Source of the DNA: Ceratothoa steindachneri
Taxonomy: Eukaryota; Arthropoda; Malacostraca; Isopoda; Cymothoidae
DNA length: 64,000 bases
Assembly (NCBI GenBank): GCA_963969495.1
Contig: OZ018330.1
Coordinates: 69,888,710-69,952,709, forward strand
Direction: 5' to 3'
Below the pieces are notes generated by a model, which did no database searches, was not told where the DNA came from, and saw nothing but the letters and a program-made list of their open reading frames with translations. Position 1 is the first letter of the stretch; every line of letters begins with the position of its first letter. The position numbers were made by a program, and so were the translations under genes. Of this stretch, positions 1-12,059 are shown in pieces.

Positions 1-1289
1 GAATATCACACAAGATAACATAGAGCAGATTGTGGTTGTGTGAATGGATAGGGGGTCAGGAAGAACGGTAGTAGTATACGTTGGCCAAGACAAAAATTAC
101 CATTAATGAAAATTCAGTCCGGTGAAATGGGAATCAGGGTCACTGCAATAGAGTGAAACCATTTAATCGCTCGATAATTACATTAATAAAAATCTTGCAC
201 GATTAACTGAAATCACTTAGAGAATAAAATGGACACTCGGAAGTATCATTCACAATGGGAATTTATTTAGGGGTAGGCATTTATTTAGGCGAATCGGTGC
301 ACGTACGCAGATTAGTTTATATAAATAAATGACTAAGAGGGGTTGTTTACGCGATTGCGTGTTGTGTGCGTGTTCAGAAGTTGGGGCTTACAAGCAGGGC
401 GAAGCGCAAGCCTTACTTTAGGTTATACTTGAAAACGTTCATCAGTATTGCTCTTCGTTCACATATGAAAATATGGACAAAGGAAGAAACGAAGGCAGCT
501 AAGGAAAATCGATGAATCTGCTTGGAGATTTTTAAAGACCAATAAAAAAACTGACGAATGATATTTTGATTGGGGCATTATATTTTCTATTAATATTCTA
601 TTAATATTCTATTAATATTGTCAAAGTTTCAATATGTAGTGGCTACCTTTCTTGAAGAATTCATTCGTTTCTGATAAAATATATTATTTGATATTATTTT
701 TCATCTCCTTCATTTGAGAGTAAACTCTACCATTTAGGTGATGCTGTTATGACAAATAAGTGGTCAAACGTACTACGTGTGAGCATGAAATAGGAGGACA
801 CCCTTTAGGTTCACTGAGACCCTTAGTTAAACGTTGCGATTGTTGAATAGATAGGTCTCTAGTATCTGTTTGTACATGATAAAGGAACTCATGAGAAAAA
901 AATACATTCACATTTTACTAAGTCAAAAGCAGAGGTTTCCTCTGTTAAAGACCACTTGTTGTAGTAGGAAGTTTTTTGTTAGCGATGAATCCATTTTTTT
1001 GCGCTTAATATCTCGGTAAAGAGGCCACCTTTCATCTCCCGTAACAATTCTGTGCAGAAATGGTTCAAGAACATTTCAAGCCAATAGAGATGAATAAATA
1101 TTCACACGTTTTAAGCGTTGTCAGTTCATGTGGCATCCGAACACCATTTTTTGTGGACTTTTTCTTTGTTTAGAAGATGTTTACACACTGTTTTATGGCT
1201 AGCATTCAAAATCTCTGCCATTATACGGGGAATAAAGTCAACAAAGACCTTCAGAGCATAAATATCAATTGCAGTATATTAGTCCGAAA
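1..1289. other. AT-rich sequence, no gene seen
   Basis: No open reading frame longer than about 60 codons and no recognisable domain on either strand. The only local structure is a short direct repetition of 'ctattaatatt' near 590-620. I see no TIR, LTR or tRNA-like motif. It may be old, unrecognisable repeat DNA. Confidence 0.6.
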
Positions 1290-2600
1290 TCGAGTGAACG
1301 GATCTTTAGTTGCGGGCGACCCTACATCTCACTATGTCGGTCAGTCCCCGTTTGCTTTTTCTTGATCTGGCAATAACATCATAATTATTCTGCCGATTCT
1401 AACAAAATTTGAAAGCCTTATGTTGTTTTACATTCTCTTTCAAATGATATAATTACCAAAGTCCGCCTAAGTTTGCCCTGGAATTATTTTGTTTTCTTAA
1501 TAACATCATAATTATTCGGCCGATTCTAACGAAATTTGAAACCCTTATATTGTTTTTAATTCTTTCGAATAATATAATTGCCAAAGTCCTTCCAAGGTGA
1601 GCCCGGGAATTATTTTGTTTTGGCAATGACATCATAACTATTCGGTGGATTCTAACGAAATCTGAAACTCTTCTGTTGTTTTACATTCTCTTTTGAATGA
1701 TATAATTGCCTAAGTCCTCTCAAGGTTAGCCCAGGAATTATTTTGTTTGGGCATTGACCTATTAACTATTCTGTCGATTCTAACGAAATCTGAAACCTAA
1801 ATGTTGTTTTTCCATTTTTTTCGAATGGTATAATTGACAGAATCCTCCCAAGGCTAACCCTGGAATTATTTTATTTTGGCAATAACATCATAACTATTCG
1901 GCCGATTCTAACGATATTTGACACCCTTATATTTGTTTTAATTCTTTCGAATAATATAATTGCCAAAGTCCTTCCAAGGTGAGCCTGGGAATTATTTTGT
2001 TTTGGCAATAACATCATAACTATTCGACCGATCTGAGGAAATATGAAACGCTTATGTTGTTATATATTCTCTTTCGAATGATATAATTGCCAAAGCTCAC
2101 CCAAGATTAACCCGGTAAATTTTTGAGGGGGCAAATAACATCATAACTATGGACCGATTCTAACGAAATTGGAAAACCTTATGTTGTTTTACATTCTCTC
2201 TCGAATGATATAATTGACAAAGTCCTCCCAACTTAGCCCGAGACTTATTTTGTTTGAGCAATAAGATCATAACTATTCGGCCGATTCTAATGAAATTAGA
2301 AATCCAAATGTTGTTTTTCACTCTTCTTCGAATGATATAATTGCCAAAGTCCTCCCAAGATTAGCCAGGCAATTGTTTTGTTTTGGCCATGACATCATAA
2401 CTATTTAGCCCATTCTAACGAAATTTGAAACTCCTATGTTGTTTTACATTCTCTTTCGAATAATATAATATCCAAAGTCCTCTCATTGTTAGCCCTTGGA
2501 ATTATTTTCTTTTGGCAATAACATCCTAACTATTAGGCCGATTCTAACTATATTTGAAACCTTTATGTTACTTTACATTATCTTTCGAATTATTGAACAA
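1290..2600 (+). repeat. 127-bp tandem satellite, about 10 copies, with unique head
   Basis: A head of about 80 bases (1290-1370, containing 'ctcactatgtcggtcagt') leads into a diverged tandem array. Using the block 'aataacatcat' as anchor, copies start near 1372, 1499, 1625, 1753, 1881, 2007, 2134, 2260, 2388 and 2517, a period of 126-129 bases. Each unit carries 'ccgattctaacgaaattt', a 'tgttgttttacattctctttcgaa' type block read in parts, 'tgatataattgcc' and 'aagtcctcccaagg'. Copies differ by scattered substitutions and small indels, so the array is not freshly amplified. The short ORFs on its minus strand are the repeat read through and are not genes. The same head and unit recur inverted at 4733-5101, so this looks like part of a dispersed element, perhaps a non-autonomous DNA element with internal repeats. 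Confidence 0.9.
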
Positions 2601-4732
2601 CTTTTAGAAGCTTTTTTTTATGTCGTCCTAAGAACATTAATTTCTTGACAACGTATACCATATACTGAAAACTTAGAAGGGAAATAAACAAGAATCTTAA
2701 CCATTAATATTTTGAAGAGAAAGGAGCGAATTTTGGGAAAGCGAAAATATTTGGAATATAGATATAGCCCGGGTAAACTAAGCGGAGACTACGGGAGCGT
2801 TTATGATTGAAAGGCCGCGCCGTTCTCCCCACATGGCTTAACATCTACAACAAAGGCAGCGCCTCCTGGGGGCTTGATTTTGACACAATTCACTTTTATG
2901 AAAAAATAATGTTAAACGTCACTGCAGCGTTGGTCTCAAGTAACGCTGCTACAGTTGCGAGGTAAATGGTGACGAAGGCTAAGTTTATTATACAAAAGCA
3001 AATGATGCTGGGTTTAACACCGCCAGCTCGGAAAGAGAGTGCACAAACCCTGGAAGTGGAGTCGAAGCGAGACATGCCCTGAGTGAAGCGAGCACAGCTA
3101 AATCTCCTCGGTGAGCTTGCCATTCCCATTCGCGCAGGTGTATAAACTGCGGTTTCCGGCTATGATTACCATAGAAGATTATTGATATTGCATGTAGAGA
3201 GTGAGAAATATCATTTATTTATTGAAATTCCCATAAAAGGATAAAACTCGGTCAGTGATGATTATAGACATATGTATTTTCATATAAAAACAGGATGTAT
3301 GCAATCTATGTTAACATAATAGGTCTGACGTTATAGGAATTATATGATACCTCTCGAGGCTGCAGATGCTAATTATAATGCTGCTCAGAGAAGTTTTAAT
3401 ACCAGGTTAACACACCTTTTTTAGCAATGGCGATTATCGTAAATGGTAGGCTCCACGTAAATCTTTCATTTGCGGGCACTTTTTCAAGTATACCACTTTT
3501 ACGCAAGAGTAAGGATCTTGCTATATATGCACATACTGTCCATCAAAGACTTGATTTTATCTGTGTTTGTTAAGAAACAGAATTTTGAAGATCTGGTTTT
3601 GCCTCACTCTTGCTTTTCTGAAGCGAAGCTTAGATGGATTTTTCGTTTGTCTTATACTAAAATAAATTATATTTTGCCATAAAAATTACCTACAGCTATA
3701 ATACATAATGCATGGAATTAATTTAATCTCGTAGATTAATAACACTCCAGAAACATGGCAATGCTGTAAACCAACCTAAGGGAGTGACTGTTTCAAGGCG
3801 ACCTACTAAATATCATCTAATCTCACAATATTAATATTATGAACGTTTGAGTAGGTCTGTGAAATAATCAGACTTGCATCCTGGCTTACAATTCGGCCTT
3901 CGTAAGTATAATAGCGGTTGAGAGGCCCCGTTGTCCATTTTCGGATGATTTTGAAAAGTACTTGACTCAGGACCCGAATCCCGCCGGGTTCACCTGCGGC
4001 GTTGTGTTACTCACAAAGCTCTCGTACAAGTGATTGCAATCAATGACCCAATTCTTAGTATTTTGAAGTTGTTTAAAAATGGATGCCGAATAGCGTCTTG
4101 GCGGGCAGCTGGGTGATTGCGTGACCCGTTCTTTTTCAGTCGCCATTTTTAAGGAACTCATTTGGCGTCTCCGAGCAGGGAAATAGTCACCAAAATTACG
4201 AAGTATTTTTTAAAAAAAATTTAGCCTAAAAATAGACTAAATATTGAAAAAGAACCAACCCAAAATGAAAATTAACTTAAAACCACAGAAATCAAACAAA
4301 AAACAACTAAGACAAAAAATAGGCAGGAGAATTGAAAAGCCTGTTCACGTGCTGGAGGGATCCAGCTCCCTCCGAGGACGGAGCATGCCTGGTTTCCTCC
4401 TAAATAGTTGCCTATATATATAGTGGGGGAGGCCAGCCTCCTTCAATAACTCAAAAAAGTCGACAATCGGAAGTGCACGAACCCGCCCCGAATACAAGGG
4501 ACAAGAGGTGGTGACTCAGCTCGTCCCTGTACTGGTCTAAGTCGGGAACAAGGCCCCCCGACCGGATTAAATTTCTATCAAATTATAATAACGATTGATG
4601 GTCATCGGGGGCTACTTTTAGTCTGGAAAGAAGGTGCAGGCTGAAACAAGGTTTGCGGACCAAAGTCACGTGCTCTCACTTATTCTGATTTATGACCTTA
4701 CGACCTTCAAAACATTTAATAATTCACGGACT
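2601..4732. other. Spacer between inverted satellite copies, no recognised gene
   Basis: The spacer separates the forward array from its inverted relative. A 77-codon minus-strand ORF at 2896-3129 and a 64-codon one at 3967-4161 match nothing I recognise. A GC-richer patch at 4340-4560 contains a TATA-like string 'cctatatatatagtggggg' near 4411, which could be a promoter relic of an LTR or another element, but no matching boundary was found. If the two satellite blocks are ends of one composite element, this would be its interior. Confidence 0.4.
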
Positions 4733-5101
4733 AACCTTGGAAGGACCTTGAAAATTATATCATTAGAAAGTGAATGTAAAACAACATAAGGGTCTCAAAT
4801 TTCGTTAGAATCGGCCGAATAGTTATGATATTATTGCCAAAACAAAAGATTCCCGGGCTAATCTTGAGAGGACCTTATCGATTATAACATTTGGAAGAGA
4901 ATGTAAAACAAAATAAGGGTTTCAAATTTCGTTAGAATCGGCTGAATAGTTATTTTATTGCTAAAACAAAATAATTCCATGGCTAACCTTGGGAGGACCT
5001 TAGTAATTACATCATTCAAAAGAATATAAAGCAAAACGGGGACCGACGGACCAACATAGTGAGATATAGAGTCGCACGCGACTAAAAATGGTCCAGCGTT
5101 T
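4733..5101 (-). repeat. Inverted short copy of the 127-bp satellite (about 3 units)
   Basis: Read on the minus strand this begins with the same head as the array at 1290 (a block around 'ctcactatgttggtc' near 5050-5070) and then about three units with the landmarks 'ccgattctaacgaaattt', 'tgatataatt' and 'cctcccaaggttagcc'. The orientation is opposite to the 1.3-2.6 kb array and only three units are present rather than ten. The shared head followed by a variable number of units is what separates it from a simple satellite fragment. Confidence 0.85.
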
Positions 5102-5309
5102 ACTATCAAGGAACCGCCCCTTTGTGGCCTAGTGGGTGGTCACTCCTTCCATCTCAGGGCAGCGTCGATGTGGAAACTCTTTCGGAAAGTTTTGAAACGG
5201 AAATGTGATGTGTTTGTGCGAAGGCAGGAGAGACAGCGATAATGCTATTAGCTATGTATGTAAGGACGTGTGTGGATGGAGGCTCCGTCACTCACACATC
5301 ATGCTCGGC

Positions 5310-5428
5310 GCACCGTCGATAAACGACTAGCTCCCGACGAATGTCTAAATGTTTCGTATCGGCTCTCGCTGGCCTTGAACGTTGTACTATGCGTAGAATA
5401 CAACGCCCTATCCACTAGGCTGCCAAGA
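5310..5428 (-). repeat. Possible tRNA-derived SINE head
   Basis: On the minus strand a D-arm/box-A-like block 'gcagcctagtggatagggcg' near 5422-5403 is followed about 35 bases later by 'gttcaaggcc' near 5381-5372, which fits the box B pattern GWTCRANNCC. The anticodon-arm region between them ('ttgta...tacaa') can form a short stem. Spacing suits an RNA polymerase III tRNA-type promoter. There is no full acceptor stem, so a functional tRNA gene is unlikely; a SINE head is the best reading. A weaker box-A-like string 'gtggcctagtgggtgg' lies on the plus strand near 5127. Confidence 0.4.
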
Positions 5429-6958
5429 ACTCTCGCAGTTACTTAATACATCTAGTTTCTGGCGTCCCCTGTTCTTAGACCTCTTCTACATATTTATAAT
5501 TTTGCAAGTGAACTTTTTGCATGGGAGAGAGAATAACCTTGTTTCATATACGGGACTATCCACTTTGATTACCCATCCGTTAAGGACAGCGCTTCAGTCG
5601 CTCTCTCTGAATAGAAATAATTTTAGAATTCTCCTCTAGTGAAAGTTCGAGCTATGAACAATGACTCTTCAAAGAGCCCTTCCACCCTCATCTTATTATT
5701 GTCATGTCGCCTTAAGAAGTGTTGTTTTAAAATTCTTGGTCTTTCATTTGGCGGCAAACTAACTTTTGAGCAGCACAATCGTGGTAATGTTGTTTCCATT
5801 TTACAGAAATCTGTTATTTTGCGGATATTGAATGATTGTCATCTTGGTCGTTTTAATTTCTTTATATTTTTATGCCTAGAAAATAGCTCATCTGTTTAGT
5901 CATATTCAGCAGATTGACAACTAAACCTTATTGGCAAGAATTCATTAGCGATTTTTTTATGTCTGCTTTGACAATTGATAATTCGATTCGTTTTCCATAT
6001 TGCACACAATTATCAGCAGTGGTGTACCTGAACGTACCATTGAAGAACAAGTCCATCCCTCATATTCCACCTTACTATCACTCTCCAAATTATAATTCAA
6101 GGTTAGCAACAAGACAAACCAGCGTTGTTGTACTTACCACATTTTTGATCGTCCTTTAACCTTTTGGGAAAATAGTATCAAACTACCAGGGTGGTCAGTC
6201 CAGATAGTCCAGATATAACAGCTGTAAACGTACAATTTAGGGGTGAATTGTATAGGCATTCCTAAGTGAAACCGAATATGGAATGTATATATAAGTGTAA
6301 TTATATATTTTGATATATAAATACCATTTTTACGAGTAAAGAAAAATCTTGTGTTTGCTTTCTGAAATCCTCCCAAAACTGCTCTAAAAATTTAGGTGAC
6401 AAGATTTTTTTCTCCCAAGATACTTTAGAACTTCTAGAAAACCAATCTCAAAATGACGTTGCTGAATTCTTAGTTTCAAAATATACTGTAAAAATAGTGA
6501 TGTTATGTCACTTGATCGTTATCAACATATAAAATAAATATATTAATATCATTATACAGATTTTCTTTAAAAAATTTAAATAGTTTTTTTATGAGATTTC
6601 ATTCATGTTCCTATTTTGTTATTGGAGTCAATATCATTAATTTAAAATGCCTGCATTGCATATAAAAAGAAGAATAATTGAAAAACAAACAATGCACCAC
6701 ATCACAATTCATATTTAGTCATTTTAATGTGGTCATTAAATACATTTCGTTCAGCGAACCAAATTTAAAGCATCAGAACACTTTCCAGCAGCTACAGTGA
6801 GCTGCAAATTTTCACTAGGGTCGAATAATTTCCTCAACTCCCGTTAAATTACAATTACTGCTCTCCTTCAATGATGTTATTGATAATTTGGAATTAGAAT
6901 TTTAGTATTGCAGTTGTCTGAATGTGAGGGGGAGGAGTTAGGGAGAGTGCGAAGGATA
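5429..6958. other. AT-rich spacer, no gene recognised
   Basis: Several ORFs of 80-86 codons (5639-5899, 5914-6159, 6134-6376 minus) are present but have low complexity or no recognisable motif, and I do not support them as genes. No repeat ends or TIRs were found. Confidence 0.5.
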
Positions 6959-7010
6959 GGGAGAGAGAGAGAGAGAGAGAGAAAGATAGATAGATAGAGA
7001 AATAGAGAGG

Positions 7011-7053
<43 letters not shown>
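6959..7053. repeat. (GA)n microsatellite abutting a LINE 3' end
   Basis: Nearly pure GA dinucleotides with a 'gatagatagata' interruption and a 'gagggggtga' break. The right edge passes directly into 'gtaacaaggagaaacaagg', the 3' end (minus strand) of LINE-C. Predicted peptides of alternating Arg-Glu or Ser-Leu here are artefacts of the repeat. Confidence 0.95.
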
Positions 7054-7055
<2 letters not shown>

Positions 7056-7149
7056 ACAAGGAGAAACAAGGAAAGAAAGAACCACAGGAGACCTTACGGT
7101 CCATTCAAAGAGGGTACCTTTTGACTAGCAATCAAGCAGGCACATGGCT

Positions 7150-9995
7150 GCTCAATTGTTTTGCGTCCCTAAACGGCCACTTTTCAAGACTTTGTCTAGT
7201 CTTAACTTGAACTGGTCAACAGATTCACTGTTGACAACTTCCACTGGAAGTGCGTTCCACTTACCGCAGATACTGTAGGTGAAAAAATTTCCACAGAGAT
7301 TGCGGTTGTAACGCTTCAGTTCAACTTTGAAGCCATGATTGCGTGTTCTGTTCTCACTCAGTGTGAAAATATCCCGGTAGTCAACATTGTCGAACCCTCG
7401 AAGTATTTTGAAAACTTCGATGAGCTGACCACACAGTTTACGGGTTTCCAGCGAGAACAGATCTAATTCCCTTAGTCTATCCTCATAACTTTTATGTCGG
7501 ATAGAGGGGATCAGCTTGGTTGCCCTGGCTTGTACACGTTCCAACCTTGCGATATCCTTTCGAAACGAAGGACTCCAAAATTGTACAGCATACTCCAAGT
7601 GCGGCCGAACGAGGGAGTTGTACAGACAAAGTACTATCTCCTTGTTACGGTATCCAAACTAGCGCTTTATGTAGCCTATCATCTTTTGGGCTTTCTTCTC
7701 TGCCTCGATGCACTGTTTCGAGAACTTGAGGTCGCTAGTGATAGTTACACCCAAGTCCTTCTCAGTGTCACTCGATTCAAGAGCAGTGCCCTTAAGGATA
7801 TACTGAGATTGGGGGTTTCTATGGCCGATATGCATTACTTTGCATTTCCCCACGTTGAAAGGCATTTGCCACGTGTCCGACCACTCTCCAATCTTCCCAA
7901 GATATTCCTGTAGGCGGGCAGTATTTGCATCCTTTGCAATGTTCATACCAAGCTTGGTATTATCGGTAAATTTTCAAATCTTGGCAACCATGTCACCGTC
8001 CATGTCGTTGACGTAGATGATGAATAGTAGTGGTCCCAGGACAGAACCTTTAGGCACCCTGCTAGTAACGGGCACCCACTAAGAAGCCTGTCCATTCACC
8101 ACCACCCGTTGCCGTCTGCCACTTAGCCAGTTCTCGATCCAGCCGGCTACTTTTCCGTCTATGCCTAGCGCTCGCACTTTCCGGAGAAGGCGGCGGTGTG
8201 GTACCTTATCAAAGGATTTCTTAAAGTCTAAGTACACCGCATCCACCGCCTTGTCCCGATCGTGCTCACTGAAGACGAAGTGGAATAATTCCACAAGGTT
8301 CGTCAGGCATGACCGTTGCCTTCGGAAGCCGTGCTGGGAACTCCTCAGTAGCAGGTTTGACTCTAAATACGACGTCATTTTGTCCACCATCATGCTTTCC
8401 ATTAGTTTACCGACTATCAAAGTCAGAATGATAGGTCGGTAGTTTGACAGTTGGCTACGGTCTCCTTTCTTGAAGATAAGAGTCACCTCCTCTTCACGCC
8501 AGTCTCTAGGAACGCATTCGGTCCAGATTGACATGTTGAAGATTGCGCTCAGGTGCGTGACACTTGATCGCGCACTTCTTTTAACACTTTAGGTAGAAAC
8601 CCATCCGGGCCAGGTGACTTATTCGTCATTAGGTCACTGATCTTTTTTTTTATTTCCCCTTCAGAGAAGTCCATATCCTCCAGCTTTTCCCCCGAGTAGG
8701 AATTCATTGGTGGGGGATGGGACTAGACTCTTCAGTAAACACTAAAGAAAAGTAGTCGTTGAGCAGGTTGGCATTTTCTGCATCTGAATGCTTTAATACC
8801 CCCTCCTCATTTCTCAAAGGGCCAATCGTTCGACGGATTGGTTTACGGCTGTTCACATATCCAAAAAACTCCTTGGGATTCTGTTTACAGAGTCTCGCCA
8901 CTCGGAGTTCCTCAGACCGCTTAGCCGCCCTTATACTGGACTTCACTCTCCTAGCTAGCCTCCGGTATTCGTCAAAATCACCCGAGACTTTCGATTGCCG
9001 GTACACAGTTCTCTTCTTCCTAAGCAGTTGGCCGATTTCTCGATTAAACCCCTTTGGTTGAACAGAAGACCGACGGGGACATTTCAGAGGGATGAAACGT
9101 GATTGAAGACTCATGAACTTATTTTTGAAGCTGTTCCACGAGTCTTCAACAACATCGCACACTTCTAGCCTCGCGTCAGTCAGTCCAGCATGAAGACCTG
9201 CAAAGTCTGCTCTTTTCAAATTGAGTTTCCTCGATTTACTAGTTGCAGGCCCTGCCTTCGGGACTTTGACTACAAATCTAATTAGTCGGTGGTCACTGCC
9301 ACCGACCTCTTCGCCAACAGAGAGGTCCTCAACGATATCATCCTCAGAGGTGAAAACCAAGTCGAGGATATTGTCTCCTCTCGTCGGCTCTCTCACCCAT
9401 TGAGTGAGGAACTCGTTGTTCGTGAACTCCAGGAGTAGTGCGTTCTCGCCACAGGGTTCTCTGGTTTCCCAGTCAACTTGTGTGTTGAAATCACATATGT
9501 CGATACACACTCTGTCTTCGACAAGTTCTCCTAGTAGCTGGTACAGATCTCTGTCCTTTTCAACGAGTTGGACAGGAGGTCTATAAAGCACCAGGGTCTT
9601 GTATTTGGCAGGATCTATCTTTAGGTCAACAACTAGTAGTTCATGGTCGGATACGATGTTGCAATCCGTCGAGTTGAGAGTATCCTTGACATACAACATC
9701 ACACCGCCACTCACTCTGTCTGGCCTATCTTTCAGGAAGAGCTGGTAACCGGGAATCATGAATTCACCTTCAAAATCTCGGCTTGAGTTTTTTATCCACG
9801 ACTCCGTTATGGCCATCATCTCAGGTTCTTCTGTTGCTACGAGGCCACGAAGTTCTAGAAACTTGTTTCTGATAGACCTCGCATTAAACAGAAGAACTTT
9901 GAGGACGTCCCCGACTGTAGGACTCCCTACGCTCTTCCGTTTCCCGCTTCCTTTCTCTGTGGCGGGGTCACTCCCCTCTTTGTGACTTCAGAAAA
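7150..9995 (-). pseudogene. LINE-C ORF2: APE endonuclease and reverse transcriptase
   Basis: Minus-strand reading order: endonuclease start 'LLFNARSIRNKF' near 9910, then 'AITESWI', a 'DICDFN' block near 9495 where the family normally has GDFN (Gly replaced by Cys), and 'GGSDHRLIRF' near 9300. The linker (about 9200-8720) is followed by RT motifs 'NYRPIILT', 'AVYLDFKKSFDKVPHRRLL' near 8240 (motif A) and 'GSVLGPLLFI' near 8030. The catalytic FADDTK box reads FTDNTK near 7965, with an in-frame TGA just upstream, so one catalytic aspartate is lost. The C-terminal region runs from 'LVRPHLEYAVQFWSPSF' to the stop near 7152. Breaks near 8700, 8580, 8080 and 7660 separate the surviving ORFs (8704-9819, 8079-8534, 7659-7946, 7152-7598). 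Confidence 0.9.
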
Positions 9996-11175
9996 GGTAG
10001 TTCCTGGAGTAACACGAGTGTACTGGCGTACGGCCTCCTTTACTCAGGGTCTGACACTTCTCTGGGTCCGCTCTACAACATCCTGGATCATGTTCGCGAG
10101 TGCAGCTTCCCCTTTAAAGGAAAGATGCACTCCGTCCCTTTTGTACAGGTTATATCTCACGTAAAAGGTGTGGTAGGGGTTTGCAAAAAAGACTCCTTCC
10201 GCCGTAAAAAGATCTCCCAGGCGTTGGTTTATGGAGACGTTCCTCGCGTGAGCATTGCGGGATGAACCTCGTCTTGGGAGTATCCCGACCACGACACGTC
10301 TGCGGGTTTTTAGCCCACAGTCATCAACTACTCATATAACCGTGGTCAGGATCTTCATGCTGGCGCCTACTTTACCTCCTCGTAGGTAGAGATCGTTGCC
10401 ATTTGCCATGAGGGCAATTACTCAGTTTTCAGAGATCTAAGATTTCTCAGTCTCCACCCTTATTTCTCCGTTCCCGTTTCCCGGAAGGCAGCTTATCTTC
10501 ACACTGATGCGAAGGCAGGCCGCTAGCAAGGGTTGTAGATCCAGCGCTTGGGAGTCTCCGATCACGATGACCCTCGCGCATTTGGGTTCAGAGGACAGAG
10601 GCTTTCCTTTCAGTATGGGCTCTTTCGATTCCTCTTTCTTCTCCACTTTTTTAGTTTTTTCTTCTTCTTTTTCTTCATCGTTTTTTCTTTCGTTTCTACT
10701 TTCTCTTCTGTTTTATCTACTGTTTTTCCTTTCTTACTCTTCCTTTTCTTCTTTTTGACGCCCTGAGTAACCCCAGCAGCAGCTGGCTCTGGAACGTCGG
10801 ATGGTTGGCCTATCTCTATCGACGCGGTACATGAGGGCCCAACAGAGGAGCCATCCGCGTCGTTGGGAGTTTCTTGTTGCTGTTGCTCTACTTTGGTGGC
10901 TTTAATCTCTGCAATGATGGCTTCGAGATGACGGATTTGAGTCACATGCTCAGATTCGAGGATTTTCACCTTTTCTTCCAGCCGTCGTGTTTTTCCTCAG
11001 AAGATTTAAAAAGTTCCTTAAGCTCCTGAAGTTCTGCCCTTAGGACGCAGTCCATGCAGATACTTCCAGGGTGGCATTTTGAGAAACACCCCTCCGGAAA
11101 ATCTACGCACCACTTGTCCTTTTGGCATGTCGAGCAGGTATACTTTAACGCACCAGGTCCTTTCTTTCCAGTCAT
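9955..11175 (-). pseudogene. LINE-C ORF1: Cys-rich N-terminus, coiled/basic linker, SGNH esterase
   Basis: The likely start is the ATG at 11175 (peptide beginning MTGKKGPGALKYTC). A cluster C-x2-C...C...C...C-x2-C resembles the PHD/zinc-type N-terminus seen in CR1-group ORF1 proteins. It is followed by a Glu/Lys-rich possible coiled coil (about 11060-10900) and a very basic run near 10770-10620 suited to RNA binding. The SGNH esterase is present in pieces: block I 'VIVIGDSQALDL' near 10570 and block V 'DGVHLSFKGEA' near 10110, where the Asp and His of the triad lie. The frame is broken near 10975, 10610 and between 10440 and 10300, so no full protein can be made. In the intact family the protein would package element RNA; the esterase role is not known. 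Confidence 0.8.
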
Positions 11176-11480
11176 GCTGAACACTTTATATCTTTGAATA
11201 CTTTGTGGCCACTCAATAAAAAAGAAAGGGGGTGGTGAGTTCGCCCCGCGTGAGTCGCTCCCGCCTATCCATCGGAGAGGTTTCGGATCTTTCAGAAGGC
11301 ACGCTCTTTGTGCTGCTGTTCGTCCGACCGAGTCGTCAAACCTCGGCGTGCCGTGGCTCCCAACCAAGCAGCACTGACGGTCCCCGAAGGGGCCATCGAT
11401 TTTGAACCAGGTGAACAACGGAGCACACTCCGTAATAAACTCCTACTAGTTCCTTACACGACCACCAAGATCTCGGAGCA

Positions 11481-12059
11481 GCGTTCAATGGATATCCCGC
11501 CACACCAAGAGACTCTACCCAAGGCTTTTTATTGGCATGGCAACCAGCCTGGGAACAAAGGGCCGTCACCTCAGACCGATGCTACCAGAGGCAACCTTCA
11601 ACGGTCACTGGGAATGGTCAATAATTACGCGTCAGGGAAGGGGTTAACGGGGCACTACCCTCATCCCATTCATCGTGCCCCAACGCCTAATACACCTCTA
11701 GTCCTAGTCTCTCGCAACCAGTGAGCATCGATTGGCGTTGTTTATAGAGATTCCAAAGCCTCTATTCTGATGCATGAGGTAACTGCCAGGTCCTTATATG
11801 TAGATAGAGGTAAAAAAGGTAAGAGTGACATGATAGGAGTAGGCTTTTTTGTTTTTTTTTTATTTTTGTATAAGTGGGAGAGATAGGATAAAAGTAAAAA
11901 AGGAGAAGGATAGAGTAGAAAAAGGAAGGAATGACGCACTTAGTCTGGAATCTAGTTTTCGACCAAATCGACAAGGGAAGCCCTACCAGGGGTACCCAGA
12001 AGAGGTACCCCCGCCGACATAGCTCGAAAAGTCAAAGGTACACACAAGCTCTCTTCCCG
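11481..12059. other. Spacer between two LINE-C copies
   Basis: No domain recognised. The 138-codon plus ORF at 11308-11724 is not conserved-looking and overlaps the likely 5' UTR of LINE-C. A polypyrimidine/polypurine patch runs near 11840-11930. The target boundaries of the flanking LINE copies are not visible here. Confidence 0.4.

Larger units (their letters stand above)
7054..11480 (-). mobile_element. LINE-C copy 1, CR1-like non-LTR retrotransposon
   Basis: A near-complete two-ORF LINE on the minus strand: ORF1 with N-terminal cysteine cluster, lysine-rich linker and SGNH esterase; ORF2 with APE-type endonuclease and reverse transcriptase. ORF1 esterase plus APE endonuclease plus RT without RNase H is the organisation of the CR1/L2 group. 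The 3' end lies at a (GA)n tract. The 5' end is not defined: ORF1 starts at 11175 and sequence to about 11480 may be its 5' UTR. Frameshifts and stops in both ORFs make it non-autonomous. The same family supplies the pieces at 12060-12482 and 12523-13484, and a more diverged relative at 40166-41514. Confidence 0.88.

Noticed and set aside
1453..1635. Minus-strand ORF with internal repeat (LRKQNNSRAN / LPKQNNSRAH)
   Set aside because: It is the 127-bp satellite read through; the repetition in the peptide is the DNA repeat.
1371..2600. CRISPR-like regular repetition
   Set aside because: Whole units repeat (127 bp) without short conserved repeats separated by unique spacers, and the DNA is eukaryotic.
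5310..5428. Functional tRNA gene
   Set aside because: A and B boxes are present but no acceptor stem closes the cloverleaf; SINE head preferred.
11308..11724. 138-codon plus ORF opposite the 5' side of LINE-C
   Set aside because: Opposite strand of the probable LINE 5' UTR; no conserved motif.
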